Positions 17,441 to 26,666 are shown, counted from the stretch's first letter. The stretch: 64,000 nucleotides of DNA from Trueperaceae bacterium (GCA_023954415.1 JAMLIB010000001.1:328001-392000); one strand, 5' to 3'. Notes: generated by a model not told the origin, from the sequence alone. Numbers and translations: made by a program.

Positions 17441-18603
17441 CGCTCGCGCCCCCTCACCACGAGCTCTTGCAGCACGCACTCCGCCACCGCCGCGGCCGAG
17501 GCCGGGCGCGCGAGCCCGGCGCAGTTCACGCGCATCTCTGCGATGCGGTCCGGAGCGGCCAGCAGGCGTTTCAGCTTGTGTCCGAGCGTCGTGATGGGGG
17601 CGACGCGCACGGCGGCGCCTTGTTCGAGAAGCACGTTGGCGTTCACCTCTTCCTGCAACGGGTAGGGGCTGGCGATGATCATGGGCAGGCCCGCCGCCAA
17701 GGCCTCGCTGCTCGTCATGCCGCCCGGTTTCGTGATCGTCACGTCGGCGGCGGCCATCAGGGTCGGCATGGCGTCCGTGAACCCCAGGACCCTGACGCTG
17801 ACCGGCGCCGACGCCCCGGCGGCGAGGTCCTTGGAGCGCTCGAGGAGCTCCTGGCTATGACCGCACACGATCACGACCTGGAGCGGCGAACGCAGCGCGA
17901 TGAGCTGCTCGACGACCCCGCGCAGCGTCTCCCCGCCGAGCCCGTTCGCCAGCAGGAGGAGCACGTCGCTGTCCTGAGCGAGTCCGAGGGCCGTGCGCGC
18001 GGTCGCCTTGTCCGGTAGGGCGGCGAACCTGGGGTCGATCGGGATGCCCGTCACGCGTATCCGGTGGTCGTCGACGCCGGCGGCCAGGAGCTGGGCGCGC
18101 ACGTCGTCGCTGGCGACGAAGTAGCGCGCTATCCCCGGCTGGAGCCAGAAGGCGTGGGCCGAGAAGTCCGTGATGACCTCGGCCTGGGGCAGCGGACGGC
18201 GCCTGCGTATGCGGCCGGAGACGATCTCCGCGCCGAGGAAGTGCGTATGCACGAGCGCGTCGGGCCGGTAACGGTCGATGAGGCCGGGGACCTCGTACGA
18301 GAGGAGGCGCGTGACGCGCGCGCGCAAACGCTCCTGCACGCCCTTGTACTCGCTCGGGTTGCGATCGAAGCGGCGCCCGAGCCACTCGACCAGGTCAGGC
18401 ATGGTGCGGATGAGGTCGAGGTAGGCCTGCCGGTATAGCCGCCTGAACGGCAGCGACGAGTACTCGAGCAGGTCGATGTGCTCCGCGTGCGCGCCCTGCG
18501 CGCAGAGGGCCGTGTGCAGCGCCTTGCCGGCGGCCACGTGGCCGCTGCCTACCGAAGCGGACAGGATCAGCACCCGTGGCGGATCGGTCACGGCCCGGAG
18601 CAT
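17437..18603 (-). CDS. MGDG-synthase/UgtP-like glycosyltransferase
   Basis: A 388-residue GT28-type enzyme. The N-terminal domain has VLILSASVGSGHVAAGKAL, the signature of monogalactosyl/diglucosyl-diacylglycerol synthases, followed by IDLLEYSS. The C-terminal domain has the donor-binding region ITKPGGMTSSEALAAGLPMII and PLQEEVNAN. It likely transfers a sugar to diacylglycerol for glycolipid synthesis at the inner membrane face. ATG at 18603 is chosen; a GTG 12 bp downstream is possible. It overlaps the exported flavoprotein gene by 4 bp. Confidence 0.85.
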   Translation of the reverse strand: MLRAVTDPPRVLILSASVGSGHVAAGKALHTALCAQGAHAEHIDLLEYSSLPFRRLYRQAYLDLIRTMPDLVEWLGRRFDRNPSEYKGVQERLRARVTRLLSYEVPGLIDRYRPDALVHTHFLGAEIVSGRIRRRRPLPQAEVITDFSAHAFWLQPGIARYFVASDDVRAQLLAAGVDDHRIRVTGIPIDPRFAALPDKATARTALGLAQDSDVLLLLANGLGGETLRGVVEQLIALRSPLQVVIVCGHSQELLERSKDLAAGASAPVSVRVLGFTDAMPTLMAAADVTITKPGGMTSSEALAAGLPMIIASPYPLQEEVNANVLLEQGAAVRVAPITTLGHKLKRLLAAPDRIAEMRVNCAGLARPASAAAVAECVLQELVVRGRER

Positions 18604-18713
18604 AGCAAGGGAACCCGCGGGCTTGGGAAGCGGGGCGTGAGCCGCGCCGGTCTCCGACGCACGCATGAACGCCCGCATAGGAGCCGCCTGCCAAGTTCTC
18701 AAGAAGCCGGTGA

Positions 18714-18719
18714 TAGCAT
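18714..18719 (+). promoter_or_regulatory. Extended -10 TGATAGCAT before the lipoprotein gene
   Basis: TGn plus TAGCAT (18714-18719) lies 18 nt before the ATG at 18738, and a GGAGGG ribosome site is in between. This gene therefore uses a normal leadered layout, unlike many neighbours. Confidence 0.55.
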
Positions 18720-18737
18720 GCGACGCGGAGGGTCCGA

Positions 18738-19814
18738 ATGCCACGAATCTGGCTGCTGCTCGCCGTCATCGGCGTTACTCTCGCGGGGTGCGTGCCTACC
18801 TCGGCGCTTAGGATGGACGACCTTTACGTGTACGGAGCCGAGAACGCTCGGCTGACCTACTTCTACGGCGAGGCCGGTCAGATCCTGTACGACGGAGGGA
18901 GCCTGACCCTCGCGGAGCCGTCCGACTCGACCACCCCGACGGGCGGGTACGCGGTCAAGGGCGCGCTCCTGGCCGATGGCAGGCCGTTCCTACGCGCCGC
19001 TGTCCAGCCGCTCGGCGTCGAGCCGATCGTCGTCAGCCGCATACCCTTCACCACCGACTTGCAGGTGGCCGTCCAGGCCGACGTCGAAGAGGTCGTCTAC
19101 TACGACGGGCAGTCGTTCCTCCGCCTGCTGCAGGCCGAGGAGGGCGGTACCGTCCGACCGGTCGTGCCTAGACCGCGGCTCAACGGGCTACGCGGGCTCG
19201 GTCAACTCACGAACGCGGAAGCCGACGCGCTGGCCGCCGCGCTCACGGCGAGCGGCCGACCGTTCGCGCTCGCGTCGCTGCCGCTCGCCGGTCTGCCCAA
19301 GCACGCCGTCGACGGCCTCTCCGAACACCGCCGCACCGGCGTCTACGTCCAGCGCGATATCGCCACCGACGCGGCCGCGTATAGACCCGCGCCGGAACGC
19401 CTGACGTGGGACGTGGTCGCGAGTGGCGACCAGGCCGTCGGCTTCACCGCCGCGAGCTACCAGCTCGTCACCAGCCAGACCGAGCTCGTCTCCCTCTGGC
19501 AGCGCGCCTACGGGAGCCGCCTGACCGTACCGCCGCTGCCGAACCTCGACTTCCGCCGCGAGACGGTCATCGCCGTCTTCATGGGCAGCCGCTCGACGGG
19601 TGGGTACGGGATGGACGTCAGGGACGTGAGCGAGGAGGACGGAGAGCTCTACGTCGACCTGGCCATCACCGAGCCGGCGCCCGGCGCCATCACCACCCAG
19701 GCGCTCACCAGCCCCTGGCTCCTCCTGCGCGTCCAGCGCAGCGGCTACGCCGCGGCCTGGCTACGCGATCCGTCCTCGGGCAACCTGATCGGGGTGGCGC
19801 GCGCGGACCGGTGA
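18738..19814 (+). CDS. Lipoprotein with C-terminal PrcB-like domain
   Basis: A 358-residue protein with a lipoprotein signal: hydrophobic residues 3-15 and lipobox LAGC (Cys18). The C-terminal domain (about 235-355) has the PrcB_C pattern: TELVSLWQRAYG, FRRETVIAVFMGSRSTGGYGMDVRDV, and a strand-rich end. PrcB was described as a partner of a spirochaete protease; elsewhere the domain is of unknown role. The central part is beta-rich with no recognised family. Start has GGAGGG five bases upstream. Confidence 0.85.
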   Translation: MPRIWLLLAVIGVTLAGCVPTSALRMDDLYVYGAENARLTYFYGEAGQILYDGGSLTLAEPSDSTTPTGGYAVKGALLADGRPFLRAAVQPLGVEPIVVSRIPFTTDLQVAVQADVEEVVYYDGQSFLRLLQAEEGGTVRPVVPRPRLNGLRGLGQLTNAEADALAAALTASGRPFALASLPLAGLPKHAVDGLSEHRRTGVYVQRDIATDAAAYRPAPERLTWDVVASGDQAVGFTAASYQLVTSQTELVSLWQRAYGSRLTVPPLPNLDFRRETVIAVFMGSRSTGGYGMDVRDVSEEDGELYVDLAITEPAPGAITTQALTSPWLLLRVQRSGYAAAWLRDPSSGNLIGVARADR

Positions 19815-19850
19815 GCGCCGGGCCGCGCCTACGGACCGACCCGCCTCATG

Positions 19851-19887
19851 GCGGCTGGGCCGGCGCGGAGGCGCCCGGCCCAGCCGC
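19851..19887. terminator. Long hairpin between convergent lipoprotein and dgt genes
   Basis: Arms GCGGCTGGGCCGG (19851-19863) and CCGGCCCAGCCGC (19875-19887) are perfect inverted repeats, with further pairing inside the loop. It lies in the 91-bp gap between convergent genes and could terminate both. No long T-run. Confidence 0.65.
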
Positions 19888-19905
19888 TTCACGCTCTGAA
19901 GGGCC

Positions 19906-21054
19906 TCAGGTTAGGACCGTCGGCTCGAAGAGGCGCCGGTACTCCTCGTTCGCGTAGCGGTCCGTCATGCCGGCGATGTAGTCCGTGACGGCCCGCTCAA
20001 GCCCCAGCGTCTGCGCCTGGCCGACCACGTCCGGTGGGAGCATGTCGGGTAGCTCGACGTAGGCGTGGTAGATGCGCTCAAGCACGAGGTGCGCTTTGTG
20101 GGTCATCCGGATGAGGCGATGGTGGAAGTAGAAGTTCTTGTAGAGGAACTCCTTGAGCTGGGCCAACTGCTCGCCCATGGCCTCCGACGGTCCGAGGAGC
20201 TTGCTCCCGGCGCGGCGCACGTCGTCCAACGTGCGCACGCCGTGCTCCGTCAGGCGCGCGTCCGTGGCGTGAACCACGTCCGTTATCACGTCGCCTAGGA
20301 GCTCGCGGATCAGCACGTAGCGTTGTGGCGAGTCGAAGCGCTCCGGGTTCAAGCCCAGGCGCGTCATCAGCTCGCCCACCACGGGAACCGTCGCGACGTC
20401 CGTCGGCTTCAGGTGGCCGGAGCGCAGCCCGTCGTCGAGGTCGTGGGCGTTGTACGCGACCTCGTCGGCGACGTTGACGACCTGGGCCTCGAGCGTGGGC
20501 TGCACGTCGGGCTCCCAGCTCGGGTCGGGCACGTCGTACTTCGTTTCGTGCTTCATGATCCCCTCGAGCGTCTCCCACGTGAGGTTGAGGCCCGGGAACC
20601 CCGGGTAGCGCCGCTCGAGCTTCGTCACGATGCGTAGGCTCTGCCGGTTGTGGTCGAAGCCCCCGACGCCGGCAGCCAGCTCGTTGAGGGCCTTCTCGCC
20701 CGCGTGCCCGAACGGTGGGTGCCCCAGGTCGTGCGCCAGCGCGATGGTCTCGGCGAGGTCCTCGTTGAGGCCGAGCGCGCGCGCGATGCTGGTGGCCACC
20801 TGCGCCACCTCGAGGGTATGGGTGAGGCGGGTGCGGTAGTAGTCGCCCTCGTAGTTGACGAACACCTGCGTCTTGTACTCCAGGCGCCTGAACGCGCTCG
20901 TATGGACGACGCGGTCGCGGTCCTTCTGGAAGGCCGTGCGGTAGGCGCTCTCGCTCTCGGGGTGGAGGCGCCCGCGCGACTCGGCCGCCAGCGCAGCGTA
21001 AGGGGCGAGGGTCTGACGTTCGCCCCGCTCGAGCTGTTCACGCGTCATGAGCAT
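19906..21054 (-). CDS. dgt: Deoxyguanosinetriphosphate triphosphohydrolase-like protein
   Basis: A 382-residue HD-domain dNTP triphosphohydrolase. Motifs in order: HTSAFRRLEYKTQVFVNYEGDYYRTRLTHTLEVAQ (first His), ALAHDLGHPPFGHAGE (HD pair, about residue 107), FDHNRQSLRIVTKLE, and a later aspartate in NVADEVAYNAHDLDD. It hydrolyses dGTP or other dNTPs to nucleoside and triphosphate, helping set dNTP pools. Start is placed at the ATG 21054 because a TACGAT -10 box lies 9 nt upstream; ATG 21048 is also possible. Confidence 0.93.
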   Translation of the reverse strand: MLMTREQLERGERQTLAPYAALAAESRGRLHPESESAYRTAFQKDRDRVVHTSAFRRLEYKTQVFVNYEGDYYRTRLTHTLEVAQVATSIARALGLNEDLAETIALAHDLGHPPFGHAGEKALNELAAGVGGFDHNRQSLRIVTKLERRYPGFPGLNLTWETLEGIMKHETKYDVPDPSWEPDVQPTLEAQVVNVADEVAYNAHDLDDGLRSGHLKPTDVATVPVVGELMTRLGLNPERFDSPQRYVLIRELLGDVITDVVHATDARLTEHGVRTLDDVRRAGSKLLGPSEAMGEQLAQLKEFLYKNFYFHHRLIRMTHKAHLVLERIYHAYVELPDMLPPDVVGQAQTLGLERAVTDYIAGMTDRYANEEYRRLFEPTVLT

Positions 21055-21062
21055 GGTGGCGT

Positions 21063-21069
21063 TATCGTA
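21063..21069. promoter_or_regulatory. Two overlapping divergent -10 boxes (dgt and HisN-like gene)
   Basis: On the plus strand TATCGT (21063-21068) lies 8 nt before the ATG at 21077; on the minus strand TACGAT (21064-21069) lies 9 nt before the dgt ATG at 21054. The whole gap is 22 bp, so each promoter's -35 region is inside the other gene. Confidence 0.6.
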
Positions 21070-21076
21070 CCAAGCC

Positions 21077-21856
21077 ATGCCAGGCACTCAGCTCGACGCT
21101 TACCTCGCCACGTGCGTCTCCACGGCTTACGACGCCGGGCGCCTGACCCTCGGCTACTACTCCGCCAACGTCGCGGCCGAGTACAAGCCGGACGACTCGC
21201 CCGTGACGCGCGCGGACCGCGCGGCGGAGGAGCTCATCCGCTCCCGCCTCGAGGCCGCCTACCCGGACCACGGCATCGTCGGCGAGGAGACGGGCAGCAC
21301 CAGGGAAGGCGCCCCCTTGCGGTGGTTCATCGACCCGATCGACGGCACCAAGAGCTTCATGCGCGGCGTGCCCCTCTACGCCGTGCTCCTCGGGCTCGAG
21401 GCGGAAGGCGAGATCGTGGCGGGCGCGGCGTACTTCCCGGCCCTCGACGAGCTCGTCTACGCGGCAAGGGGCAGGGGCGCCTTCCTCAACGGTCGGCCGG
21501 TGCGCGTGCGCGACACCGAGACGCTCTCGCGCTCGTTCGTCGCGTTCACGGATGCCGGGTCGTTCGAGCGGCATGGCCGCAAGGCTGCTTGGGAGCGCGT
21601 CCAGGCCGCCACGTACCACCGGGTGGGGTGGTCGGACGCCTACGGCCACGCCCTCGTGGCCACCGGACGCCTCGAACTCATGCTCGACCCCATCCTGAAC
21701 GCGTACGACGCCGGCCCGTTCGGGGTCATCCTGCCCGAGGCCGGCGGCTACTTCGGCGACTGGCGCGGCAACCCGGGCATCCACGCCGGCGAGGGCCTCA
21801 GCACGACGGCGCGGCTGCTGCCGGAGGTGCTCGAGCTCATCGCGCGCGGGGAGTGA
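21077..21856 (+). CDS. Inositol-monophosphatase-family phosphatase, HisN-like
   Basis: A 259-residue Mg2+-dependent phosphatase. Metal ligands appear in GEETG (about residue 73), WFIDPIDGTKSFMRGVPLY (about 89-107) and a final WSDAYGHALVATGRLELMLDP. The wording DPIDGTKSFMRGVPLYAVLLGL resembles bacterial HisN-type histidinol-phosphate phosphatases, and hisD is elsewhere in this window, so a histidine-pathway role is plausible; inositol-phosphate or PAP phosphatase activity is the alternative. Leaderless-type start. Confidence 0.85.
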   Translation: MPGTQLDAYLATCVSTAYDAGRLTLGYYSANVAAEYKPDDSPVTRADRAAEELIRSRLEAAYPDHGIVGEETGSTREGAPLRWFIDPIDGTKSFMRGVPLYAVLLGLEAEGEIVAGAAYFPALDELVYAARGRGAFLNGRPVRVRDTETLSRSFVAFTDAGSFERHGRKAAWERVQAATYHRVGWSDAYGHALVATGRLELMLDPILNAYDAGPFGVILPEAGGYFGDWRGNPGIHAGEGLSTTARLLPEVLELIARGE

Positions 21857-21920
21857 GGGCCCCGCGCAGCGGCTCCCGCGGTCCGCTCTTCCGTTACGCG
21901 GGCGGCGGTCGGTCGGATAG

Positions 21921-21926
21921 TAGACT
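21921..21926 (+). promoter_or_regulatory. -10 box TAGACT before ispG
   Basis: TAGACT ends 9 nt before the ATG at 21936; no Shine-Dalgarno is visible. Confidence 0.5.
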
Positions 21927-21935
21927 CGCGGCTGG

Positions 21936-23177
21936 ATGACGAGCAGCGCAGGCAGACACCCGCGACGTGAGACCCCGACGACGTGGGTCGGGTCCGTGCC
22001 CATGGGCAGCGGGCACCCCGTCGTCGTGCAGTCCATGACGAACACGGCCACCTCCGACGTGGCCGCCACGGTCGCGCAGGTCGAGGACCTGTGGCGCGCC
22101 GGCAGTGAGATCGTGCGCATCACCGTCAACGACGCCGCCGCGGCCGAGGCCGTGCCGGAGATACGGGCGCGCCTGGACTTCCTCGGCATCGGCGCGCCGC
22201 TCGTCGGCGACTTCCACTACAACGGCCACCAGCTCCTCACGGCCTACCCGGCCATGGCAGCCGCGCTCGCGAAGTACCGCATCAACCCAGGGAACGTCGG
22301 CCCTGGTAAGCGCCACGACGCCAACTTCCTGACGATCATCGACGTGGCCAAGGACAACGGTAAGCCCGTGCGGATCGGGGTCAACTGGGGCTCTCTCGAC
22401 CAGACGCTCCTCGCGCGCATGATGGACGAGAACGGCCGTAGCGGGGCGCCCGCGCCCGCGCAGGAAGTCCTCATCGAGGCGCTTGTCGCCTCCGCCCTGC
22501 TCTCCGCCGAGGTCGCCGAGGAGCACGGCCTGCCGCACGACCGCATCGTCATCAGCGCCAAGGTGAGCAGCGTCCCAGACCTGTGGGACGTGTACAGGCG
22601 CCTCGCCGCCAGATGCGACTACCCCCTGCACCTTGGGCTCACCGAGGCCGGCATGGGCTTGAAGGGCGCCGTCGCCAGCACGGCCGCCCTCGCCCCGTTG
22701 CTCGCCGAGGGTATCGGCGACACCATCCGCGTCTCGCTCACCCCAGACCCCGGCGCACCGCGCGAGCGGGAGGTCGAGATCGCCCGCGAGGTGCTGCAGG
22801 CGCTCGACCTGCGCCGCTTCGCTCCGAGCGTGACTGCCTGCCCGGGCTGCGGGCGTACGACGAGCACCCTCTTCCAGGAGCTGGCCCGCGACATCCAGGC
22901 GCACCTCAAGGCGTCCATGCCCGTGTGGAAGCTACGTTACCCGGGCGTGGAGAGCCTGCGCGTCGCCGTGATGGGCTGCGTCGTGAACGGGCCCGGCGAG
23001 TCGAAGCACGCCGACATCGGCATCAGCCTGCCGGGCACGGGCGAGGCGCCGCGCGCGCCCGTCTACCAGGACGGCAAGCTCCTCACCACCCTCCAGGGGC
23101 CGACGCTGGTCGAGGACTTCAACCGGCTGCTGGACGAGTACGTGGCGCGGCGGTACGGGGTCGCGGCCTCGGACTGA
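21936..23177 (+). CDS. ispG: 4-hydroxy-3-methylbut-2-en-1-yl diphosphate synthase
   Basis: A 413-residue [4Fe-4S] enzyme converting methylerythritol cyclodiphosphate to HMBPP in the MEP isoprenoid pathway. The N-terminal barrel starts [28 protein letters not shown] is conserved. Cluster ligands are the Cys pair in TACPGCGRT and the Cys in [11 protein letters not shown]. dxr of the same pathway is in this window, so isoprenoids, including the menaquinone side chain, come from MEP. Confidence 0.96.
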   Translation: MTSSAGRHPRRETPTTWVGSVPMGSGHPVVVQSMTNTATSDVAATVAQVEDLWRAGSEIVRITVNDAAAAEAVPEIRARLDFLGIGAPLVGDFHYNGHQLLTAYPAMAAALAKYRINPGNVGPGKRHDANFLTIIDVAKDNGKPVRIGVNWGSLDQTLLARMMDENGRSGAPAPAQEVLIEALVASALLSAEVAEEHGLPHDRIVISAKVSSVPDLWDVYRRLAARCDYPLHLGLTEAGMGLKGAVASTAALAPLLAEGIGDTIRVSLTPDPGAPREREVEIAREVLQALDLRRFAPSVTACPGCGRTTSTLFQELARDIQAHLKASMPVWKLRYPGVESLRVAVMGCVVNGPGESKHADIGISLPGTGEAPRAPVYQDGKLLTTLQGPTLVEDFNRLLDEYVARRYGVAASD

Positions 23178-23266
23178 TCCGGCGGGCTCCGCCGTCAAGC
23201 GATGTTCGCGGTGCGCGCGCTTGACCGCCCGTCGGTGGTCGGAGCCCTCATCAGGGACCGGAGGCA

Positions 23267-23272
23267 TATCCT
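23267..23272 (+). promoter_or_regulatory. -10 box TATCCT before the adenosyltransferase gene
   Basis: TATCCT ends 7 nt before the ATG at 23280, a leaderless-type arrangement identical in sequence to the one before hisD. Confidence 0.6.
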
Positions 23273-23279
23273 GAGCCGC

Positions 23280-23921
23280 ATGAAGATCTACACGCGCACG
23301 GGCGACGACGGCAGCACGGCCCTCTTCGGAGGCTCGAGGGTCGGCAAGGACGACGTTCGCGTCGAGGCCTACGGTACCGTCGACGAGGCGAACTCCGCGC
23401 TCGGGTTGGCGCGGGCAGAGCTGGCGGCGGAGGCGGCCGGTCGTCGCGCGGCCGGCGGCGGCGCCGTCACCGACGCCACTATCGCCGCTGCCGCCGGCTT
23501 CGCGACCCTCGACGCCGACCTTGCCGCCCTCCAGAGCCTCCTCTTCGACCTGGGGGCGGACCTCGCCACGCCGCTCGGCACGAAGACGCGCGAGTTCGTG
23601 CGCGCTGTCGACGCCGAGGACGTGGCCAGGGTGGAGGAGATGATCGACCACTACACGGCGGAGCTGCCCGCGCTGACGCACTTCATCCTGCCGGGGGGCA
23701 CGGCGGCGGCCGCGGCACTGCAGCTGGCCAGGTCGATCATCCGCCGCGCCGAACGCGGCGCCGTGACGCTCGCGCGGAGCGAGGACGTGGGCGAGCAGGT
23801 GCTGCCCCTACTCAACCGACTCTCGGACCTGTTCTTCACCCTGGCGCGCGTGGCGTGCCTGCGGGCGGGCGTGAGGGAGGTCGTCTGGGAGGCCAGGAGG
23901 CCCGAGCGGCCGCGGCGTTGA
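23280..23921 (+). CDS. PduO-type cob(I)alamin adenosyltransferase
   Basis: A 213-residue five-helix-bundle enzyme that makes adenosylcobalamin from cob(I)alamin and ATP. The N-terminus MKIYTRTGDDGSTALFGGSRV is the ATP-binding signature; YGTVDEANSALGLAR and the C-terminal PLLNRLSDLFFTLAR with RRAER are also family marks. An Ala/Gly-rich insertion sits near residues 45-65. The natural client in this window is the B12-dependent acyl-CoA mutase at 55-57 kb. The ATG at 23280 is chosen over a longer open frame because TATCCT precedes it by 7 nt. Confidence 0.94.
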   Translation: MKIYTRTGDDGSTALFGGSRVGKDDVRVEAYGTVDEANSALGLARAELAAEAAGRRAAGGGAVTDATIAAAAGFATLDADLAALQSLLFDLGADLATPLGTKTREFVRAVDAEDVARVEEMIDHYTAELPALTHFILPGGTAAAAALQLARSIIRRAERGAVTLARSEDVGEQVLPLLNRLSDLFFTLARVACLRAGVREVVWEARRPERPRR

Positions 23922-23941
23922 CGTGAGCCTGTCGGTACGAG

Positions 23942-24631
23942 TCAGGGCCGGAACGTGATCCCGAAGTCGACGTGGACGGAGTTGAAGGTGGTCGTCGCGT
24001 CCCCGCCGTTGATGGGCACTCGCACCCACGCGAAGACGTAGCGCGTCTCGAGCGACAGTGCCAGCCAGTCGGTCAGGAAGTACCTTCCCTGCACGCCCAG
24101 CTGGGCGCCGACGCCCGTCAGGTAGTACCTGCTGCCCGGGTCGACCTCGCTGCGCGTGCCGAGCTCCTCGCCCCTGATGACGCTGGCGGGGTTGGTGATG
24201 GCCGGGCCCGCGCCGGCGCGCAGGACGAGCTCGGAGCTCGCGTCGACAGCGAACGTGTAGGTCACGTTGCCGAAGAACACGTTGTGGCCGTCGGAGAGCT
24301 CGAAGTGCTGCACCACCCCATCGGGGTCGACGCCGCTAACGTAGTAGGCCTTGTCGTGGAGGAACTCGAGCTCGTAGCCGAGTAGGCTGGCCGGCGGCCG
24401 GTAGGAGACGCGGAAGGCGTAGTAGCTCTCCGCCAGGTCGACGAGGCCGTGGATGGGCAGCCAGGGGCGCGTCTCCCATACCACGTGCTCGATGACGGCC
24501 GTCGCGAAGCCGTCCTGCGCCACCGTCAACGTGTTGGGCACCTTGGCGCTCGTGCCGGTGGAGACCTCGAAGCTCCAGCTGCCCGCATGCGCGGTCGCGC
24601 ATGCCAGCAGGACGCATAGCCATCTCAACAT
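23942..24631 (-). CDS. Predicted outer-membrane beta-barrel protein
   Basis: A 229-residue protein with a clear signal peptide (MLRWLCVLLACATAHAGS). The rest alternates hydrophobic and polar residues in many short strands, e.g. YYAFRVSYRPPASLLGYELEFLHD, FFGNVTYTFAVDASSELVLRAGAG, and ends with FNSVHVDFGITFRP, whose terminal aromatic/Pro pattern fits a beta-signal. This implies a cell with an outer membrane. No named family recognised. It lies 65 bp after pyrD on the same strand. Confidence 0.7.
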   Translation of the reverse strand: MLRWLCVLLACATAHAGSWSFEVSTGTSAKVPNTLTVAQDGFATAVIEHVVWETRPWLPIHGLVDLAESYYAFRVSYRPPASLLGYELEFLHDKAYYVSGVDPDGVVQHFELSDGHNVFFGNVTYTFAVDASSELVLRAGAGPAITNPASVIRGEELGTRSEVDPGSRYYLTGVGAQLGVQGRYFLTDWLALSLETRYVFAWVRVPINGGDATTTFNSVHVDFGITFRP

Positions 24632-24696
24632 CGCAAGCCCCCTCTGATCCCGCGTCCCGGTGGACGGCGCGGGGCGGTCTCCTCGTCGTCCTTCGC

Positions 24697-25782
24697 TTAC
24701 TTCCGCCCGCTCAGCTCCGTTACCTTGCCGGCCCCGCGCCGGTCGAGCTCACGCGCGATGCCCGTGAGGACCTCGCCGACGAGCGCCGGCCCGTGGTAGA
24801 TGAACCCAGTGTAGACCTGCAGGAGGTCGGCGCCGGCCGCGAGGCGGTCCAGGGCGTCGCGCGCGCCGAAGATGCCGCCGACGGCGACGATGGGTAGGGA
24901 GGTTCGGCCACGCAAGAGCTCCAGCACGGCGAGCGCGCGCGCGGTGAGCGGCCTGCCCGACAGGCCGCCGGTCTCGTCGCGATGCGGCGAGCGCAAGCCT
25001 TCGCGCGCCAGGGTCGTGTTGGCAGCCACCAGCCCGTCCACGCCGACCTCTTCCGCCGTGGCCACGAGGTCGACCAGCTCGGCGTCGCCCAGGTCCGGCG
25101 CCAGCTTGAGGAGCACGGGCTTGTGGCCGAGGGCGGCGCGCAGCTCGGCTACGACGCCGAAGAGCTCGGCGAGCGGTTCGCTCCGTTGCAGGGTGCGCAG
25201 GCCGGGCGTGTTCGGCGAGGACACGTTGACGACGAGGTAGTCGGCGTGCGGCCAGACCAACGTCAGCGACGCCCGGTAGTCGGCGGCGGCCGCGGCGACG
25301 TCGGCGGCGCGCGACTTGCCGACGTTGACGCCCAGGATCGCGCTCCCCGCCCGCCTGCGCAGCTCGCGGCGCTCGAGCCGCCCCAGCCGCTCCGCCATGG
25401 CGGCGGCTCCCAGGTTGTTGAAGCCCATGCGGTTGATGAGCGCCTCGTCCTCGAGGAGGCGGAAGAGCCGCGGTCGCGGGTTGCCCGGTTGGGCTAGCGC
25501 AGTGACGCTGCCTACCTCGACGGCCCCGAAGCCGAGCGCGGCCAGGGCGGGGAAGGCCACGCCGTTCTTGTCGAGGCCGGCGGCCAGGCCCAGCGGGTTC
25601 GGGAACCGGAGCCCGAAGAGCTCGACCTCGAGCCGGGGGTCGGGGGCGGGGGCGATGAGCTCGAGGACGCGCGGCGCCAAGACGCTGCGGCTGGCGAGCG
25701 CGAGGGCGCGGATGACGAGGTCGTGCGCCTTCTCGGGATCGAGGCGGAAGAGGTACGGCTTCGCGAGGTCGTATGCGTTCAC
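24697..25782 (-). CDS. pyrD: Dihydroorotate dehydrogenase (quinone), class 2
   Basis: A 361-residue FMN enzyme of pyrimidine synthesis. It shows NPLGLAAGLDKNG, VGSVTALAQPGNPRPRLFRL, NRMGFNN, LGVNVGKS, the catalytic Ser loop VNVSSPNTPGLR, and GGLSGRPL with VGGIFGARDA. The N-terminal helix (YLFRLDPEKAHDL) is the membrane-associated part of class 2 enzymes, which pass electrons to quinone, here probably menaquinone. GTG at 25782 (GGAGGG just upstream, short spacing) is the likely start; a GTG at 25800 is possible. Confidence 0.95.
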   Translation of the reverse strand: MNAYDLAKPYLFRLDPEKAHDLVIRALALASRSVLAPRVLELIAPAPDPRLEVELFGLRFPNPLGLAAGLDKNGVAFPALAALGFGAVEVGSVTALAQPGNPRPRLFRLLEDEALINRMGFNNLGAAAMAERLGRLERRELRRRAGSAILGVNVGKSRAADVAAAAADYRASLTLVWPHADYLVVNVSSPNTPGLRTLQRSEPLAELFGVVAELRAALGHKPVLLKLAPDLGDAELVDLVATAEEVGVDGLVAANTTLAREGLRSPHRDETGGLSGRPLTARALAVLELLRGRTSLPIVAVGGIFGARDALDRLAAGADLLQVYTGFIYHGPALVGEVLTGIARELDRRGAGKVTELSGRK

Positions 25783-25821
25783 GTCCCTCCAGTGTCGCAC
25801 GGGACGCGCGGGGCACCGTGG

Positions 25822-25827
25822 TAACGT
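25822..25827 (+). promoter_or_regulatory. -10 box TAACGT before scpA
   Basis: TAACGT ends 6 nt before the GTG at 25834, a leaderless-type start. Confidence 0.5.
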
Positions 25828-25833
25828 CTGCCA

Positions 25834-26661
25834 GTGGTGGAGTTCCCGTCGGCCGAGGACAGGGCCACCGAGGAGCAGTTCCTCGTCGCCCAGGAGCACT
25901 TCTCCGGCTCCCTCGGCGAGCTCGCCCACGCCCTGCGGACCGGCTCGCTCGAGCCGCGCCGGATAGACCTCTACCGACTCGTTCGCGACTACCTGAGCTA
26001 CTTCGAGCGCCACGCCGAGGCCGACCTCGAGCTGGCCACGGAGGCGCTGCCGCGCCTGGCGCAGGTCATCGAGCTCAAGACGCGCCTCTTGCTCCCCAAG
26101 CCTCCGAAGGCTCAAGAAGACGAAGAGGAGGACGCCGTGGCCGTCGCGCTCGAGGCCGTGGCGCTACTCGAGGAGCTGGAGGAGGCGATCCTCTTCCTGA
26201 GGCGCCGCCGCGAGGAGCGACGGCTCGTGGTGCCCGCGCGCGCGCCGGCCCCCGACTACCCCCGCAAGGAGCGACCGCTGCGCGTCACGCCGCGCGACCT
26301 CGCCCGGATGGCCGGGCGGTACCGCGTGGGCGGCTACTTCGAGCTGGCGCTCGAGCGCCTCACCCTCGCCAGCATGGGTCGCTTCATCCTCAAGACCCTC
26401 CGGGGCCTGGGGAGCGGGCGCCTATGGGACATCCTTGGCGCGCGCGACTGGCCCACGCGCGCGGTCGGCCTGGCCGCAGTGCTCGAGCTCGTGCGCGAGG
26501 GCAGGGTGAGCGCCTCGCAGGACGAGCCGTTCGGTCCGATCGTGGTGGCGGTGGCCCAGGCCGGCTCGGAGGGCAGGTCGGCCCGGGCGGACGACGACTG
26601 GACGGAGCACGAGGCGGAGGACGCGCAGCTGGGCGAACCGTTCGAGGCGCCGGCGGCCTAG
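25834..26661 (+). CDS. scpA: Segregation and condensation protein A
   Basis: A 275-residue ScpA/kleisin. The N-terminal part has FSGSLGELAHALRTGSLEPRRIDLYRLVRDYLSYF and LAQVIELKTRLLLPKP, the SMC-neck-binding region; the middle is acidic; the C-terminal winged-helix part reads TLASMGRFILKTLRGL and ends near DEPFGPIVV. ScpA bridges SMC heads with ScpB, whose gene is not next to it here. Start is the first of two adjacent GTG codons. It converges on typA with only 5 bp between. Confidence 0.88.
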   Translation: MVEFPSAEDRATEEQFLVAQEHFSGSLGELAHALRTGSLEPRRIDLYRLVRDYLSYFERHAEADLELATEALPRLAQVIELKTRLLLPKPPKAQEDEEEDAVAVALEAVALLEELEEAILFLRRRREERRLVVPARAPAPDYPRKERPLRVTPRDLARMAGRYRVGGYFELALERLTLASMGRFILKTLRGLGSGRLWDILGARDWPTRAVGLAAVLELVREGRVSASQDEPFGPIVVAVAQAGSEGRSARADDDWTEHEAEDAQLGEPFEAPAA

Positions 26662-26666
26662 AGGAC

